Of a DNA stretch of 64,000 nt, positions 39,889 to 48,348 are shown piece by piece (within the stretch, counting starts at the first letter, position 1; every line of letters starts with the position of its first letter). The translations under genes were made by a program, and so were the position numbers. The notes under the pieces are model-generated. The model saw only the letters and a list, made by a program, of their open reading frames with translations. It made no database searches and was not told where the DNA came from. Origin of the DNA: JADJPO01 sp046330955 (GTDB lineage Bacteria; Actinomycetota; Actinomycetes; Actinomycetales; Kineosporiaceae); the NCBI GenBank assembly GCA_046330955.1, contig JAXLRT010000019.1, forward strand, positions 1-64,000, in the 5' to 3' direction.

Positions 39889-41400
39889 ATGACCACCAGC
39901 CCGACGATGAGCCCCACCCTGGACTCTGCCGCCGCCGCATCGGCCGGCATCCCCGCCCCCAAGGGCACCCCGCAGGTCGCCATCAACGACATCGGCACCG
40001 CGGAGGACTTCCTCGCCGCCATCGACGAGACGATCAAGTACTTCAACGACGGCGACATCGTCGCCGGCACGATCGTCAAGGTGGACCGCGACGAGGTCCT
40101 GCTGGACATCGGCTACAAGACCGAGGGCGTCATCCCCTCGCGTGAGCTGTCCATCAAGCACGACGTCGACCCCGGTGAGGTCGTCAGCGTCGGCGACGAG
40201 ATCGAGGCCCTGGTTCTCCAGAAGGAGGACAAGGAGGGCCGGCTCATCCTGTCCAAGAAGCGCGCCCAGTACGAGCGCGCCTGGGGCACCATCGAGCGGA
40301 TCAAGGAAGAGGACGGCATCGTCACCGGCACCGTCATCGAGGTGGTCAAGGGTGGCCTGATCCTCGACATCGGGCTGCGCGGCTTCCTGCCGGCGTCGCT
40401 GGTCGAGATGCGTCGGGTCCGTGACCTGCAGCCGTACGTCGGCAAGCAGATCGAGGCCAAGATCATCGAGTTGGACAAGAACCGCAACAACGTGGTGCTG
40501 TCCCGCCGGGCGTGGCTGGAGCAGACCCAGTCGGAGGTTCGTCAGACCTTCCTGCAGACGCTGCAGAAGGGCCAGGTCCGCTCCGGTGTGGTCAGCTCAA
40601 TCGTCAACTTCGGTGCCTTCGTCGACCTCGGTGGGGTCGACGGTCTGGTGCACGTCTCGGAGCTGTCCTGGAAGCACATCGACCACCCGGGTGAGGTCGT
40701 CGAGGTCGGCCAGGAGGTCACCGTCGAGGTGCTGGACGTCGACATGGACCGCGAGCGGGTCTCGCTGTCGCTGAAGGCGACCCAGGAAGACCCGTGGCAG
40801 CAGTTCGCACGCACCCACGCCATCGGCCAGGTCGTGCCGGGCAAGGTCACCAAGCTGGTTCCGTTCGGTGCCTTCGTCCGGGTGGACGAGGGGATCGAGG
40901 GTCTGGTGCACATCTCCGAGCTGGCCGAGCGCCATGTGGAGATCCCGGAGCAGGTGGTGCAGGTCGGCGACGCGATCTTCGTCAAGGTGATCGACATCGA
41001 CCTGGAGCGGCGCCGCATCTCGCTGTCGCTGAAGCAGGCCAACGAGGGCGCCAGCGGCGACGCGGCGGAGTTCGACCCGTCGATGTACGGCATGGCGGCC
41101 GAGTACGACGAGGCCGGCAACTACAAGTACCCCGAGGGCTTCGACTCCGAGACCCAGGAGTGGATGCCCGGCTTCGAGTCGCAGCGTGAGGAGTGGGAGC
41201 GGCAGTACGCCGAGGCCCACGCCCGCTGGGAGGCCCACCGCAAGCAGATGGACGACGCGGCCAAGGCGGACGCCGAGGCTCGCACCGAGGCCGGCGAGGC
41301 CCCGTCGACCTACAGCTCGCAGGCTCCTGTCGCCGAGGGCACCCTGGCCTCCGACGAGGCCCTGGCCGCCCTGCGCGAGAAGCTCACCGGCGGGTACTGA
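39889..41400 (+). CDS. rpsA: 30S ribosomal protein S1
   Basis: 503 residues from ATG 39889, with GGAG about ten bases upstream. Four S1 RNA-binding repeats can be counted, at about residues 40-108, 124-190, 208-278 and 294-365 (for example GTIVKVDRDEVLLDIGYKTEG and SIVNFGAFVDLGGVDGLVHVSEL), each ending in LSxK/R. This is the actinobacterial four-repeat form, shorter than the six-repeat E. coli protein. The C-terminal ~130 residues are acidic and charged, without an S1 repeat. It helps load mRNA onto the ribosome. Confidence 0.96.
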   Translation: MTTSPTMSPTLDSAAAASAGIPAPKGTPQVAINDIGTAEDFLAAIDETIKYFNDGDIVAGTIVKVDRDEVLLDIGYKTEGVIPSRELSIKHDVDPGEVVSVGDEIEALVLQKEDKEGRLILSKKRAQYERAWGTIERIKEEDGIVTGTVIEVVKGGLILDIGLRGFLPASLVEMRRVRDLQPYVGKQIEAKIIELDKNRNNVVLSRRAWLEQTQSEVRQTFLQTLQKGQVRSGVVSSIVNFGAFVDLGGVDGLVHVSELSWKHIDHPGEVVEVGQEVTVEVLDVDMDRERVSLSLKATQEDPWQQFARTHAIGQVVPGKVTKLVPFGAFVRVDEGIEGLVHISELAERHVEIPEQVVQVGDAIFVKVIDIDLERRRISLSLKQANEGASGDAAEFDPSMYGMAAEYDEAGNYKYPEGFDSETQEWMPGFESQREEWERQYAEAHARWEAHRKQMDDAAKADAEARTEAGEAPSTYSSQAPVAEGTLASDEALAALREKLTGGY

Positions 41401-41439
41401 GCACGACCGAGGGCCCCGGGCACGGGGCCGACGGACCCT

Positions 41440-41474
41440 CGAGGGCCGGGCTGCTGCAGGCAGCCCGGCCCTCG
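41440..41474 (+). terminator. rpsA terminator hairpin
   Basis: A perfect 15-bp stem: 41440-41454 pairs with 41460-41474 around TGCAG, 39 nt after the rpsA stop. Very stable GC stem with no U-tract. The remaining gap up to 41587 shows no gene. Confidence 0.8.
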
Positions 41475-41587
41475 GGCGTTCCGGGCGCCTCGGCTCCCGG
41501 GCTCTCGGAGCTGTCGAGCGGGTTGCAACCACGTGCGGTCGGCCCCGGCGCTACCGTTCGACGTGCCGATCCCGGGATGGTGACCAC

Positions 41588-43435
41588 GTGCGGTGGCAGC
41601 TGCGTACGTCGGGGTCCACCGTTGCCCGGGCTCGCTGGCGCCAACCCTGGACGCCGTGGTGGACCGGTCTGGTGACCCTGCTGGCGACCGTCGCCCTGTG
41701 GCGCCTGGTCATCCTGGTGCAGTGGAGCTGGTACGAGGACGACTGGGTCTACCTGCACGCGGCGTCCGCGACACCGTTTCGGCAGTACGTCACCGCGCCG
41801 TACAACGGCCACCTGATGCCGCTGCAGTTCGCCCTGGTCTGGGTGTTGCAGCGCCTCGCCCCGCTGCGCCACGAATGGGCCGTCGTCCTGGTCTGGATGC
41901 TGGCCACCGCGGCGTCCAGCGCTTGGGCGGTGCTGCTGCGGCGCGTGTTCGGGCGGCGGTGGTGCGTCATCGTGGCCCTGGTGCCGATCACCCTCGCGCC
42001 CGCGCTGACCCCGCTCACGATCTGGACGGCGGCGGCTCTGCAGCTGTACGGCATGCACCTGGGGGCGGCCCTGCTGCTGCTCGCGGTGGTGGCCCACACG
42101 CGCACCGGCAGCCGCGGCTCGTGGTGGCGCCTGGTCGTCACGTTCGGGTGTGTGCTGCTCTGGTGGCAGAAGGCGCTGCTGCTGGCGGTGCCGGCGATCG
42201 GCCTCGCGCTGCTGCTGGCTCGTGATCCGAACGGCCGCCTGGACCGTCGTCGAGTCGCGCGCCTCGTCGCCGGACTGGGCGCTCCGGCGGCCGCGCTGGT
42301 GGCCTGGTACCTGCCGACCGCGCACGTCTCGCCCGGTGGTGAACTGGGCCAGCTCCGCTCGGCGAGCGATGTCGCCCGCTACGTGTGGGCGGCGCTGACC
42401 CAGAGTCTGCTGCCGCTGCTCGTCGGCGGCCCGTGGCGCGTGGACGCGAGATCGCCCCGGTCACCGGCTGCGCCCCCCGCACTCCTGCAGTGGCTGCTGT
42501 TCGCGCTGGCGCTGGGCGTCGGGCTGTGGGCGCTCTCACGCCGACGCCACGGCGCCATCATCGCCGCCACTGCGCTCGCGCTGCTGGCGATCGACTGGGG
42601 CCTGGTGCTGAGCAGCCACCGGTTCGACATCGGCGTGGCGATCGCCGTGGACCCGCGCTACCACCTCGACCTGGTCCCGGTCGTGGTGCTCTTCGGCATG
42701 CTGCTCCTCGTCCCTGCGGTCGGCGAACGGGGCTGGCGCCGAGCCGGTGCCGGCCCGGTGCGGGTGCCCCGGTGGGCTGCCCCGAGCCTGGCCGCGGTCC
42801 TCGCCGTCTCCGCGCTGTCCACCCACACCGCCCAGTGGGAGCGGCTGCGCGCGACCTCCCCGAAGCCGTGGGTCGACGCGCTGCTCGGTGAGGCCGCTTC
42901 GGCCGGGGGCGTGGCCGTCGTCGACGGCAACACGCCGAACACCGTGATGACGCCCGCGTTCTTCCCCGGCACGGCGCGGGTGTCCTATCTCCTCGGCCCG
43001 TTGCACCACGGGCTGCGCTTCGATGTCCCGGCCGAGCGCCTGATGATGATCGATGACCAGGGGCGGCTGCGACCCGCCGAGGTGGGCCGCTACGCCGCGG
43101 CGCTGCCCGGGCCGGTGCCGAACTGCGGCTACGTGATCAAGCCGGGTGAGCGGGCGTTCGTGCCGATGACCAGGGCGGTGTACCCGTGGACGTGGGGGAT
43201 CACCGTGGGTTATCTGGCCCAGACCGACGGCGTGCTGCGGGTCACCACCCGCAGGGTGACCACCGAGCTGCCGGTGTCCCGCGGGGTCGGTGAGGTGAGC
43301 GCCGTCGTCACCGACAGCGTCGACGCCGTCCAGCTGTCGGTCGCCGCGGGCACCGGCACGGTGTGCGTCGACACGGTACGGGTGGGTGGGTTCGCCCCGG
43401 TCGGCCAGGGCACCACCACGGGCTCGCCGGGCTGA
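41588..43435 (+). CDS. GT-C-like polytopic membrane protein
   Basis: 615 residues from GTG 41588 (GGGATGG seven bases upstream); the frame is open further upstream but only over the rpsA end and terminator. About ten helices in the first ~430 residues, then an extracytoplasmic C-terminal domain. The first loop contains WSWYEDDWVYLHA, an acidic pair where GT-C glycosyltransferases hold the catalytic base, so a polyprenyl-sugar-dependent glycosyltransferase is the best guess. Not matched to a named family. It precedes a glycosylphosphotransferase gene, which fits exopolysaccharide synthesis. Confidence 0.65.
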   Translation: MRWQLRTSGSTVARARWRQPWTPWWTGLVTLLATVALWRLVILVQWSWYEDDWVYLHAASATPFRQYVTAPYNGHLMPLQFALVWVLQRLAPLRHEWAVVLVWMLATAASSAWAVLLRRVFGRRWCVIVALVPITLAPALTPLTIWTAAALQLYGMHLGAALLLLAVVAHTRTGSRGSWWRLVVTFGCVLLWWQKALLLAVPAIGLALLLARDPNGRLDRRRVARLVAGLGAPAAALVAWYLPTAHVSPGGELGQLRSASDVARYVWAALTQSLLPLLVGGPWRVDARSPRSPAAPPALLQWLLFALALGVGLWALSRRRHGAIIAATALALLAIDWGLVLSSHRFDIGVAIAVDPRYHLDLVPVVVLFGMLLLVPAVGERGWRRAGAGPVRVPRWAAPSLAAVLAVSALSTHTAQWERLRATSPKPWVDALLGEAASAGGVAVVDGNTPNTVMTPAFFPGTARVSYLLGPLHHGLRFDVPAERLMMIDDQGRLRPAEVGRYAAALPGPVPNCGYVIKPGERAFVPMTRAVYPWTWGITVGYLAQTDGVLRVTTRRVTTELPVSRGVGEVSAVVTDSVDAVQLSVAAGTGTVCVDTVRVGGFAPVGQGTTTGSPG

Positions 43436-43474
43436 TCGCCGCCGCGACGATTCGCGGTGGCCGTCTCAAGCCGC

Positions 43475-43510
43475 ACCGACCGTCGACCGATTCACAGGTC
43501 GACGGTCGGT
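43475..43510. repeat. Perfect 14-bp dyad before the glycosylphosphotransferase gene
   Basis: ACCGACCGTCGACC (43475-43488) and its exact complement GGTCGACGGTCGGT (43497-43510) flank an 8-nt spacer. It lies 39 nt after the preceding stop and 25 nt before ATG 43535. It could be a terminator, an operator, or an mRNA hairpin just upstream of the ribosome-binding site (GAAGAGGAG). Confidence 0.6.
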
Positions 43511-43534
43511 CGGCGTTCGGGGCGAAGAGGAGTC

Positions 43535-45142
43535 ATGAGCCAGGACGGAGCCTTCACGCAGCCCGGCAAGACCGCTGCTGCCCGCTCGGCACCGGCGCCC
43601 CGGGTGCCCCAGGATCCGATGAGCGCGCGGGACGGGTCGTTGGCCGCCAAGGTGCAGTCCGTCCGTGATCGCGAGGCCGACAGCGAGGCGCGTCGACAGT
43701 TCGAGCTCGCCGGAGCGCCGGCCGACACCGGACGAGACCCTTCGCAGTGGGTGGCCCGGCAGCGGGTGGCCGCCGCCTGGCTGCGTCCCTACACCCTGGT
43801 GCTCGTGGGGGCCGACCTGGTGGTGGCGATCCTGGCCTGCCTGGTCGGCATCGCCCTCGTCGGCGACGGCGAGTCCCCGTGGTGGGCCTTCCCCTTCGGT
43901 GCCCTGTTCCCGGCCGTGGCGGTCGTCGCTCGGGCCTATGAGCACCGCTTCATCGGCGTGGGCAATCAGGAGTTCCAGCGCCTGGCGGCGTCCAGTCTGA
44001 TCGTGTTGGCCCTCGGCAGCACGGTCGCCTACGCCACCCGGGCGGACGCTCGGGGGTTGGTGCTGGCCGGCTCGACGCTGACAGCGGTCACCGGCCAAGT
44101 CGTCCATGCCGTGGCCCGGCAGGTGCTCTATGCGCTGCGCCGCCGAGGCCTGTGCACCCACCGGGTGGTGGTCGTCGGCCTGGAGCGCTCGGTCGATGAG
44201 TTGATCACCCGGCTCCGGCGCCAACCCGACGGTGGGGTCGAGGTCGTCGCCGCATGCCTGCGCAGCGCTACGGGGGACTCCGTGGCCGGGGTACCCGTGG
44301 CCGGCACCCCTGACGAGGCCCGGACCGTCGTCCGGCGCCACCACGCCCATGCCATCTTGATCACTGCCTGGTCGGAGGTCGGCGAGGACGACCTGCGACG
44401 GCTGTCCTGGGATCTCGAGGGCAGCGGCATCCAGCTGTTCGTCGCCCCACGACTGACCGAGGTCGCGGTGCCCCGGATGCACCTGCAGACCATCGGCGGG
44501 GTGCCGTTGCTGTCGGTCGACGAACCGGAGTTCACGGGGCTGCGACGGGTGGCCAAGGGCGGCCTCGACCTGATCATCGCGAGTGTGGCGCTGGTGTTGC
44601 TCGCCCCGGTGATGCTCGCCGTGGCGATCGCCGTCCGGCTCGACTCACCCGGGCCGGTGTTCTTCCGCCAGGAGCGGGTCGGCAAGGACTCCCGGCCGTT
44701 CAAGATGACCAAGTTCCGCAGCATGTACGTCGACGCCGAGGAGCGGCTGGCCCAGCTGGCCCACCTCAACGAGCACGGCGGGGGACCGCTGTTCAAGATG
44801 AAGGACGATCCGCGGGTGACCCGGGTCGGGGCGTTCCTGCGCAAGTACTCCCTCGACGAGCTGCCGCAGTTGTTCGACGTGCTCTGCCGCACGATGTCGG
44901 TGGTCGGGCCCCGCCCGCCGCTGGCCCGCGAGGTCGCCGAGTACGAGAAGGACGTGCACCGCAGGCTGCTGGTCAAGCCGGGTATCACCGGGTTGTGGCA
45001 GGTCTCGGGACGCTCGGACCTGACCTGGGAGGAATCGGTGCGACTCGATCTCGGCTACGTCGAGAACTGGTCCCTCGGGCTCGATCTGTCGATCATCGCC
45101 CGGACGGTCGTGGCCGTGCTGGCCCGGCGCGGGGCCTACTGA
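43535..45142 (+). CDS. Exopolysaccharide polyprenyl glycosylphosphotransferase
   Basis: 535 residues from ATG 43535 with a strong SD (GAAGAGGAG). Hydrophilic N-terminus, four helices (about 75-190), a Rossmann-like CoA-binding-type domain, a fifth helix (DLIIASVALVLLAPVMLAV) and the C-terminal bacterial sugar transferase domain with FRQERVGKDSRPFKMTKFRSM, DELPQLFDVL, MSVVGPRPPL and KPGITGLWQVSGRSDLTWEE. It starts saccharide synthesis by moving a sugar-1-phosphate to undecaprenyl/decaprenyl phosphate at the inner membrane. Same class as WcaJ/CpsE. The sugar is not predictable. Confidence 0.92.
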   Translation: MSQDGAFTQPGKTAAARSAPAPRVPQDPMSARDGSLAAKVQSVRDREADSEARRQFELAGAPADTGRDPSQWVARQRVAAAWLRPYTLVLVGADLVVAILACLVGIALVGDGESPWWAFPFGALFPAVAVVARAYEHRFIGVGNQEFQRLAASSLIVLALGSTVAYATRADARGLVLAGSTLTAVTGQVVHAVARQVLYALRRRGLCTHRVVVVGLERSVDELITRLRRQPDGGVEVVAACLRSATGDSVAGVPVAGTPDEARTVVRRHHAHAILITAWSEVGEDDLRRLSWDLEGSGIQLFVAPRLTEVAVPRMHLQTIGGVPLLSVDEPEFTGLRRVAKGGLDLIIASVALVLLAPVMLAVAIAVRLDSPGPVFFRQERVGKDSRPFKMTKFRSMYVDAEERLAQLAHLNEHGGGPLFKMKDDPRVTRVGAFLRKYSLDELPQLFDVLCRTMSVVGPRPPLAREVAEYEKDVHRRLLVKPGITGLWQVSGRSDLTWEESVRLDLGYVENWSLGLDLSIIARTVVAVLARRGAY

Positions 45143-45206
45143 CCGCCCCGCTCCGAGCGCACGATTCAGGACGTACGTGACGTCGTCCCCCCCCGTGCGG
45201 GCGACG

Positions 45207-45218
45207 TACGCTCGTGCC
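45207..45218 (+). promoter_or_regulatory. Leaderless -10 box of coaE
   Basis: TACGCT (45207-45212) lies six bases before GTG 45219, the start that yields the conserved MLRVGLTGG N-terminus. No SD is present. This supports the internal GTG over the upstream GTG at 45177. Confidence 0.45.
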
Positions 45219-46091
45219 GTGCTGAGGGTGGGATTGACCGGTGGCATCGGGGCGGGCAAATCGACCGTTGCGACCCGGCTGGCCGAGTTGGGTGCCGTCG
45301 TGGTGGACGCCGACCAGATGGCGCGCGAGGTGGTGGCCCCGGGCACCGAGGGGCTGGCCGAGGTGGTGGCGACCTTCGGTCCCCAGGTGTTGACGCCCAA
45401 CGGCGAGCTCGACCGCGCCGCGTTGGGCCGGATCGTGTTCAGCGACGAGGCGGCTCGACACCGGCTCGAGGCGATCACGCACCCGCGGATCGCCGACGCC
45501 ACGGCGGCGGCGTTCGCCGCGGTGCCGGCCGACTCGGTGGGGGTGCACGATGTGCCGCTGCTGGTCGAGAAGCAGCTGGCGGCCAACTATCACCTCGTGG
45601 TGGTGGTGCACGCGGACGTCGACGAACGCATCCGGCGTCTGGTCACCGACCGCGGCATGACCGCGGCCGAGGCCCGTTCGCGCCTGGCCGCTCAGGCCTC
45701 GGACGGCGCGCGGCGGCGGGTGGCCGACATCTGGTTGGACAACACCCGGGGCAGTGCCGACCTGCTGGAGCTGGTGGACACCGCCTGGCGGCGGCGCGTG
45801 GCCCCGTTCGCGACCAACCTGGCCATGCGCCGTCCGGCTGAGGGCACGGGAGACCGGCCGTACGACGTCGCGCAGGGCCGGCTCGTGGCGCGGCTGCAAC
45901 GGGCGGTGGGCGAGCGCGCCGTGGTGAGTGTCTGTGGGACGGACCTCGAGGTGCGCGGCGTGCCCGACGACGATCTCGTCGCGGCCGTCGAGCGGGCGGG
46001 GTACGCCCCGTCGGCCGACGCGACGGCCGCGGGGGCCTTCCTGACCTGCGACCCGGCCTGGGCCGGGACGGCCGTGACCATCGTCGGCTGA
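45219..46091 (+). CDS. coaE: Dephospho-CoA kinase with C-terminal extension
   Basis: 290 residues from GTG 45219, giving the usual start MLRVGLTGGIGAGKSTV; GTG 45177 would add 14 residues. It phosphorylates dephospho-CoA in the last step of CoA synthesis. P-loop GGIGAGKST, VVDADQMAREVV and HDVPLLVEK are all intact in the first ~200 residues. About 90 further residues follow; many actinobacterial CoaE proteins carry a longer GrpB/UPF0157 domain here, so this may be a reduced remnant. Directly upstream of uvrB, a common actinobacterial order. Confidence 0.93.
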   Translation: MLRVGLTGGIGAGKSTVATRLAELGAVVVDADQMAREVVAPGTEGLAEVVATFGPQVLTPNGELDRAALGRIVFSDEAARHRLEAITHPRIADATAAAFAAVPADSVGVHDVPLLVEKQLAANYHLVVVVHADVDERIRRLVTDRGMTAAEARSRLAAQASDGARRRVADIWLDNTRGSADLLELVDTAWRRRVAPFATNLAMRRPAEGTGDRPYDVAQGRLVARLQRAVGERAVVSVCGTDLEVRGVPDDDLVAAVERAGYAPSADATAAGAFLTCDPAWAGTAVTIVG

Positions 46092-46130
46092 GGATGGTGT
46101 CGGGGTCGGTGTCCGGCACCGACGCGAAGG

Positions 46131-46153
46131 TTGTCGGTGGTGGCGCTTACGGT
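46131..46153 (+). promoter_or_regulatory. PafBC-type DNA-damage promoter of uvrB
   Basis: TTGTCGGTG (46131-46139), exactly eight bases, then TACGGT (46148-46153), followed by seven bases and ATG 46161. This equals the RecA-independent damage promoter consensus TTGTCRGTG-N8-TANNNT activated by PafBC in mycobacteria. The -10 to ATG distance implies a leaderless message. uvrA in this window has the same motif. Confidence 0.85.
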
Positions 46154-46160
46154 GTGAGAC

Positions 46161-48269
46161 ATGCGCCCTGTCACGGACCTGCAGCGAACCGTCGCCCCGT
46201 TCCGCGTGGTCGCCGAGTACGAACCCGGTGGTGACCAGCCGCAGGCGATCGCGGAACTCGCCGGGCGGGTCGAGGCCGGCGAGAGGGACATCGTCCTGCT
46301 CGGCGCGACCGGCACCGGCAAGTCGGCCACCACGGCCTGGCTGATCGAGAAGGTGCAACGCCCGACGCTGGTGCTGGCGCCGAACAAGACGTTGGCGGCC
46401 CAACTCGCCAACGAGTTCCGTGAACTGCTGCCGCACAACGCGGTCGAGTACTTCGTCTCGTACTACGACTACTACCAGCCCGAGGCGTACGTCCCCCAGA
46501 CGGACACCTACATCGAGAAGGACTCCTCGATCAACGAGGAGGTCGAACGGCTGCGGCACTCCGCCACGAACTCGCTGCTCACCCGGCGGGACGTCGTCGT
46601 GGTCGCCTCGGTCTCGTGTATCTACGGCCTCGGCACCCCGCAGGAGTACGTCGACCGGATGGCCCGGCTGAAGGTCGGGCAGGAGATCGAGCGCGACGAC
46701 CTGCTGCGCCGCTTCGTGACCATGCAGTACACCCGCAACGACCTCGCCTTCACCCGGGGCACGTTCCGGGTCCGGGGGGACACCATCGAGATCATCCCGG
46801 TCTACGAGGAGCTCGCGCTGCGCATCGAGCTCTTCGGGGACGAGATCGATCGGATCTACACCCTGCACCCGATGACCGGTGAGGTCATCCGCGAGGAGCG
46901 GGAGATGTACGTCTTCCCGGCCACCCACTACGTGGCGGGCCCGGAGCGGATGGAGCGGGCGCTGTCCGGCATCGAGACCGAGCTCGCCGAGCGGCTGGAG
47001 GAGATGAACCGGCAGGGCAAGTTGCTCGAGGCGCAGCGGCTGCGGCTGCGTACCGACCACGACATCGAGATGATGCGCCAGGTCGGCTCCTGCGCCGGCA
47101 TCGAGAACTACTCGCGGCACATCGACGGCCGAGGTCCGGGGACGGCGCCGAACACCTTGCTGGACTACTTCCCCGAGGACTTCCTGCTGGTCATCGACGA
47201 GTCCCACGTCACGGTGCCGCAGATCGGGGCGATGTACGAGGGGGACATGTCCCGCAAACGAACCCTGGTCGATCACGGCTTCCGGCTTCCCAGCGCCATG
47301 GACAACCGGCCGCTGAAGTGGGAGGAGTTCCTCGATCGCATCGGCCAGACGGTCTACCTGTCGGCGACCCCCGGAGACTACGAGCTGGCCAAGGGCCGCG
47401 GGGTGGTGGAGCAGATCATCCGTCCCACCGGGTTGGTCGATCCCAAGGTGGTGGTCAAACCGACCCGAGGCCAGATCGACGACCTGCTCGGTGAGATCCG
47501 CGACCGCGCCGCCCGTGACGAACGGGTGCTGGTCACCACGCTCACCAAGAAGATGTCCGAGGACCTGACGGACTATCTGCTCGAGCAGGGGGTCAGGGTC
47601 CGCTACCTGCACTCCGAGGTCGACACCCTGCGCCGGGTCGAACTGCTGCGCGAGCTGCGGCAGGGGGACTACGACGTCCTGGTCGGGATCAACCTGCTGC
47701 GGGAGGGGCTCGACCTGCCCGAGGTGTCGCTGGTGAGCATCCTGGACGCCGACAAGGAGGGCTTCCTGCGGTCGTCCAAGTCGCTCATCCAGACCATCGG
47801 CCGCGCGGCACGCAACGTCTCCGGTGAGGTGCACATGTATGCCGACACCGTCACCCCGTCGATGGCCCAGGCCATCGACGAGACCAACCGCCGTCGTGAG
47901 AAGCAGGTCGCGTACAACCTCGAACGGGGCGTCGACCCGGCGCCTTTGCGCAAGCGGATCGCCGACATCACCGATCTGATCGCCCGCGAGGAAGAGGACA
48001 CCGAGCAGCTCATCGGCGCGGGCCGGCAACGCAGCCGCGGCAAGGCGCCGGTTCCGGGAATGGGTGCCAGCGGTGCCCGCGGCGTGGGGAGCCATGCCGC
48101 GGACCTGCGCAACCTGCCGGCGACCGATCTGGCCGATCTCATCCAGCAGCTCACCGACCAGATGAAATCCGCGGCGGCCGAGCTGCACTTCGAGCTCGCA
48201 GCCCGCCTGCGCGACGAGATCTCCGAGCTGAAGAAGGAACTGCGCGGGATGCGGGCCGCCGGCCGATGA
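46161..48269 (+). CDS. uvrB: Excinuclease ABC subunit B
   Basis: 702 residues. Damage-recognition helicase of nucleotide excision repair, loaded by UvrA and recruiting UvrC. Walker A LGATGTGKSATTAWL, the beta-hairpin segment YYDYYQPEAYVPQTDTYIEKD, Walker B VIDESHVTVPQIGAMYEGD, and helicase motifs V/VI (GINLLREGLDLPEVSL, QTIGRAARN) are present. The C-terminal UVR motif for UvrC binding is LIQQLTDQMKSAAAELHFELAARLRDE. Full length. Promoter is of the DNA-damage PafBC type. Confidence 0.97.
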   Translation: MRPVTDLQRTVAPFRVVAEYEPGGDQPQAIAELAGRVEAGERDIVLLGATGTGKSATTAWLIEKVQRPTLVLAPNKTLAAQLANEFRELLPHNAVEYFVSYYDYYQPEAYVPQTDTYIEKDSSINEEVERLRHSATNSLLTRRDVVVVASVSCIYGLGTPQEYVDRMARLKVGQEIERDDLLRRFVTMQYTRNDLAFTRGTFRVRGDTIEIIPVYEELALRIELFGDEIDRIYTLHPMTGEVIREEREMYVFPATHYVAGPERMERALSGIETELAERLEEMNRQGKLLEAQRLRLRTDHDIEMMRQVGSCAGIENYSRHIDGRGPGTAPNTLLDYFPEDFLLVIDESHVTVPQIGAMYEGDMSRKRTLVDHGFRLPSAMDNRPLKWEEFLDRIGQTVYLSATPGDYELAKGRGVVEQIIRPTGLVDPKVVVKPTRGQIDDLLGEIRDRAARDERVLVTTLTKKMSEDLTDYLLEQGVRVRYLHSEVDTLRRVELLRELRQGDYDVLVGINLLREGLDLPEVSLVSILDADKEGFLRSSKSLIQTIGRAARNVSGEVHMYADTVTPSMAQAIDETNRRREKQVAYNLERGVDPAPLRKRIADITDLIAREEEDTEQLIGAGRQRSRGKAPVPGMGASGARGVGSHAADLRNLPATDLADLIQQLTDQMKSAAAELHFELAARLRDEISELKKELRGMRAAGR

Positions 48270-48348
48270 GGGCTCGTGCCGATGGGGGTGGTCCGGGCTC
48301 TGCGACTACCATCGAGAGATACGTCCGTGCTTCGGAAGGTTCCCCGCC

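Noticed and set aside
45093..48188. 1031-codon minus-strand frame opposite coaE and uvrB
   Set aside because: Antisense shadow; both plus-strand genes are certain.
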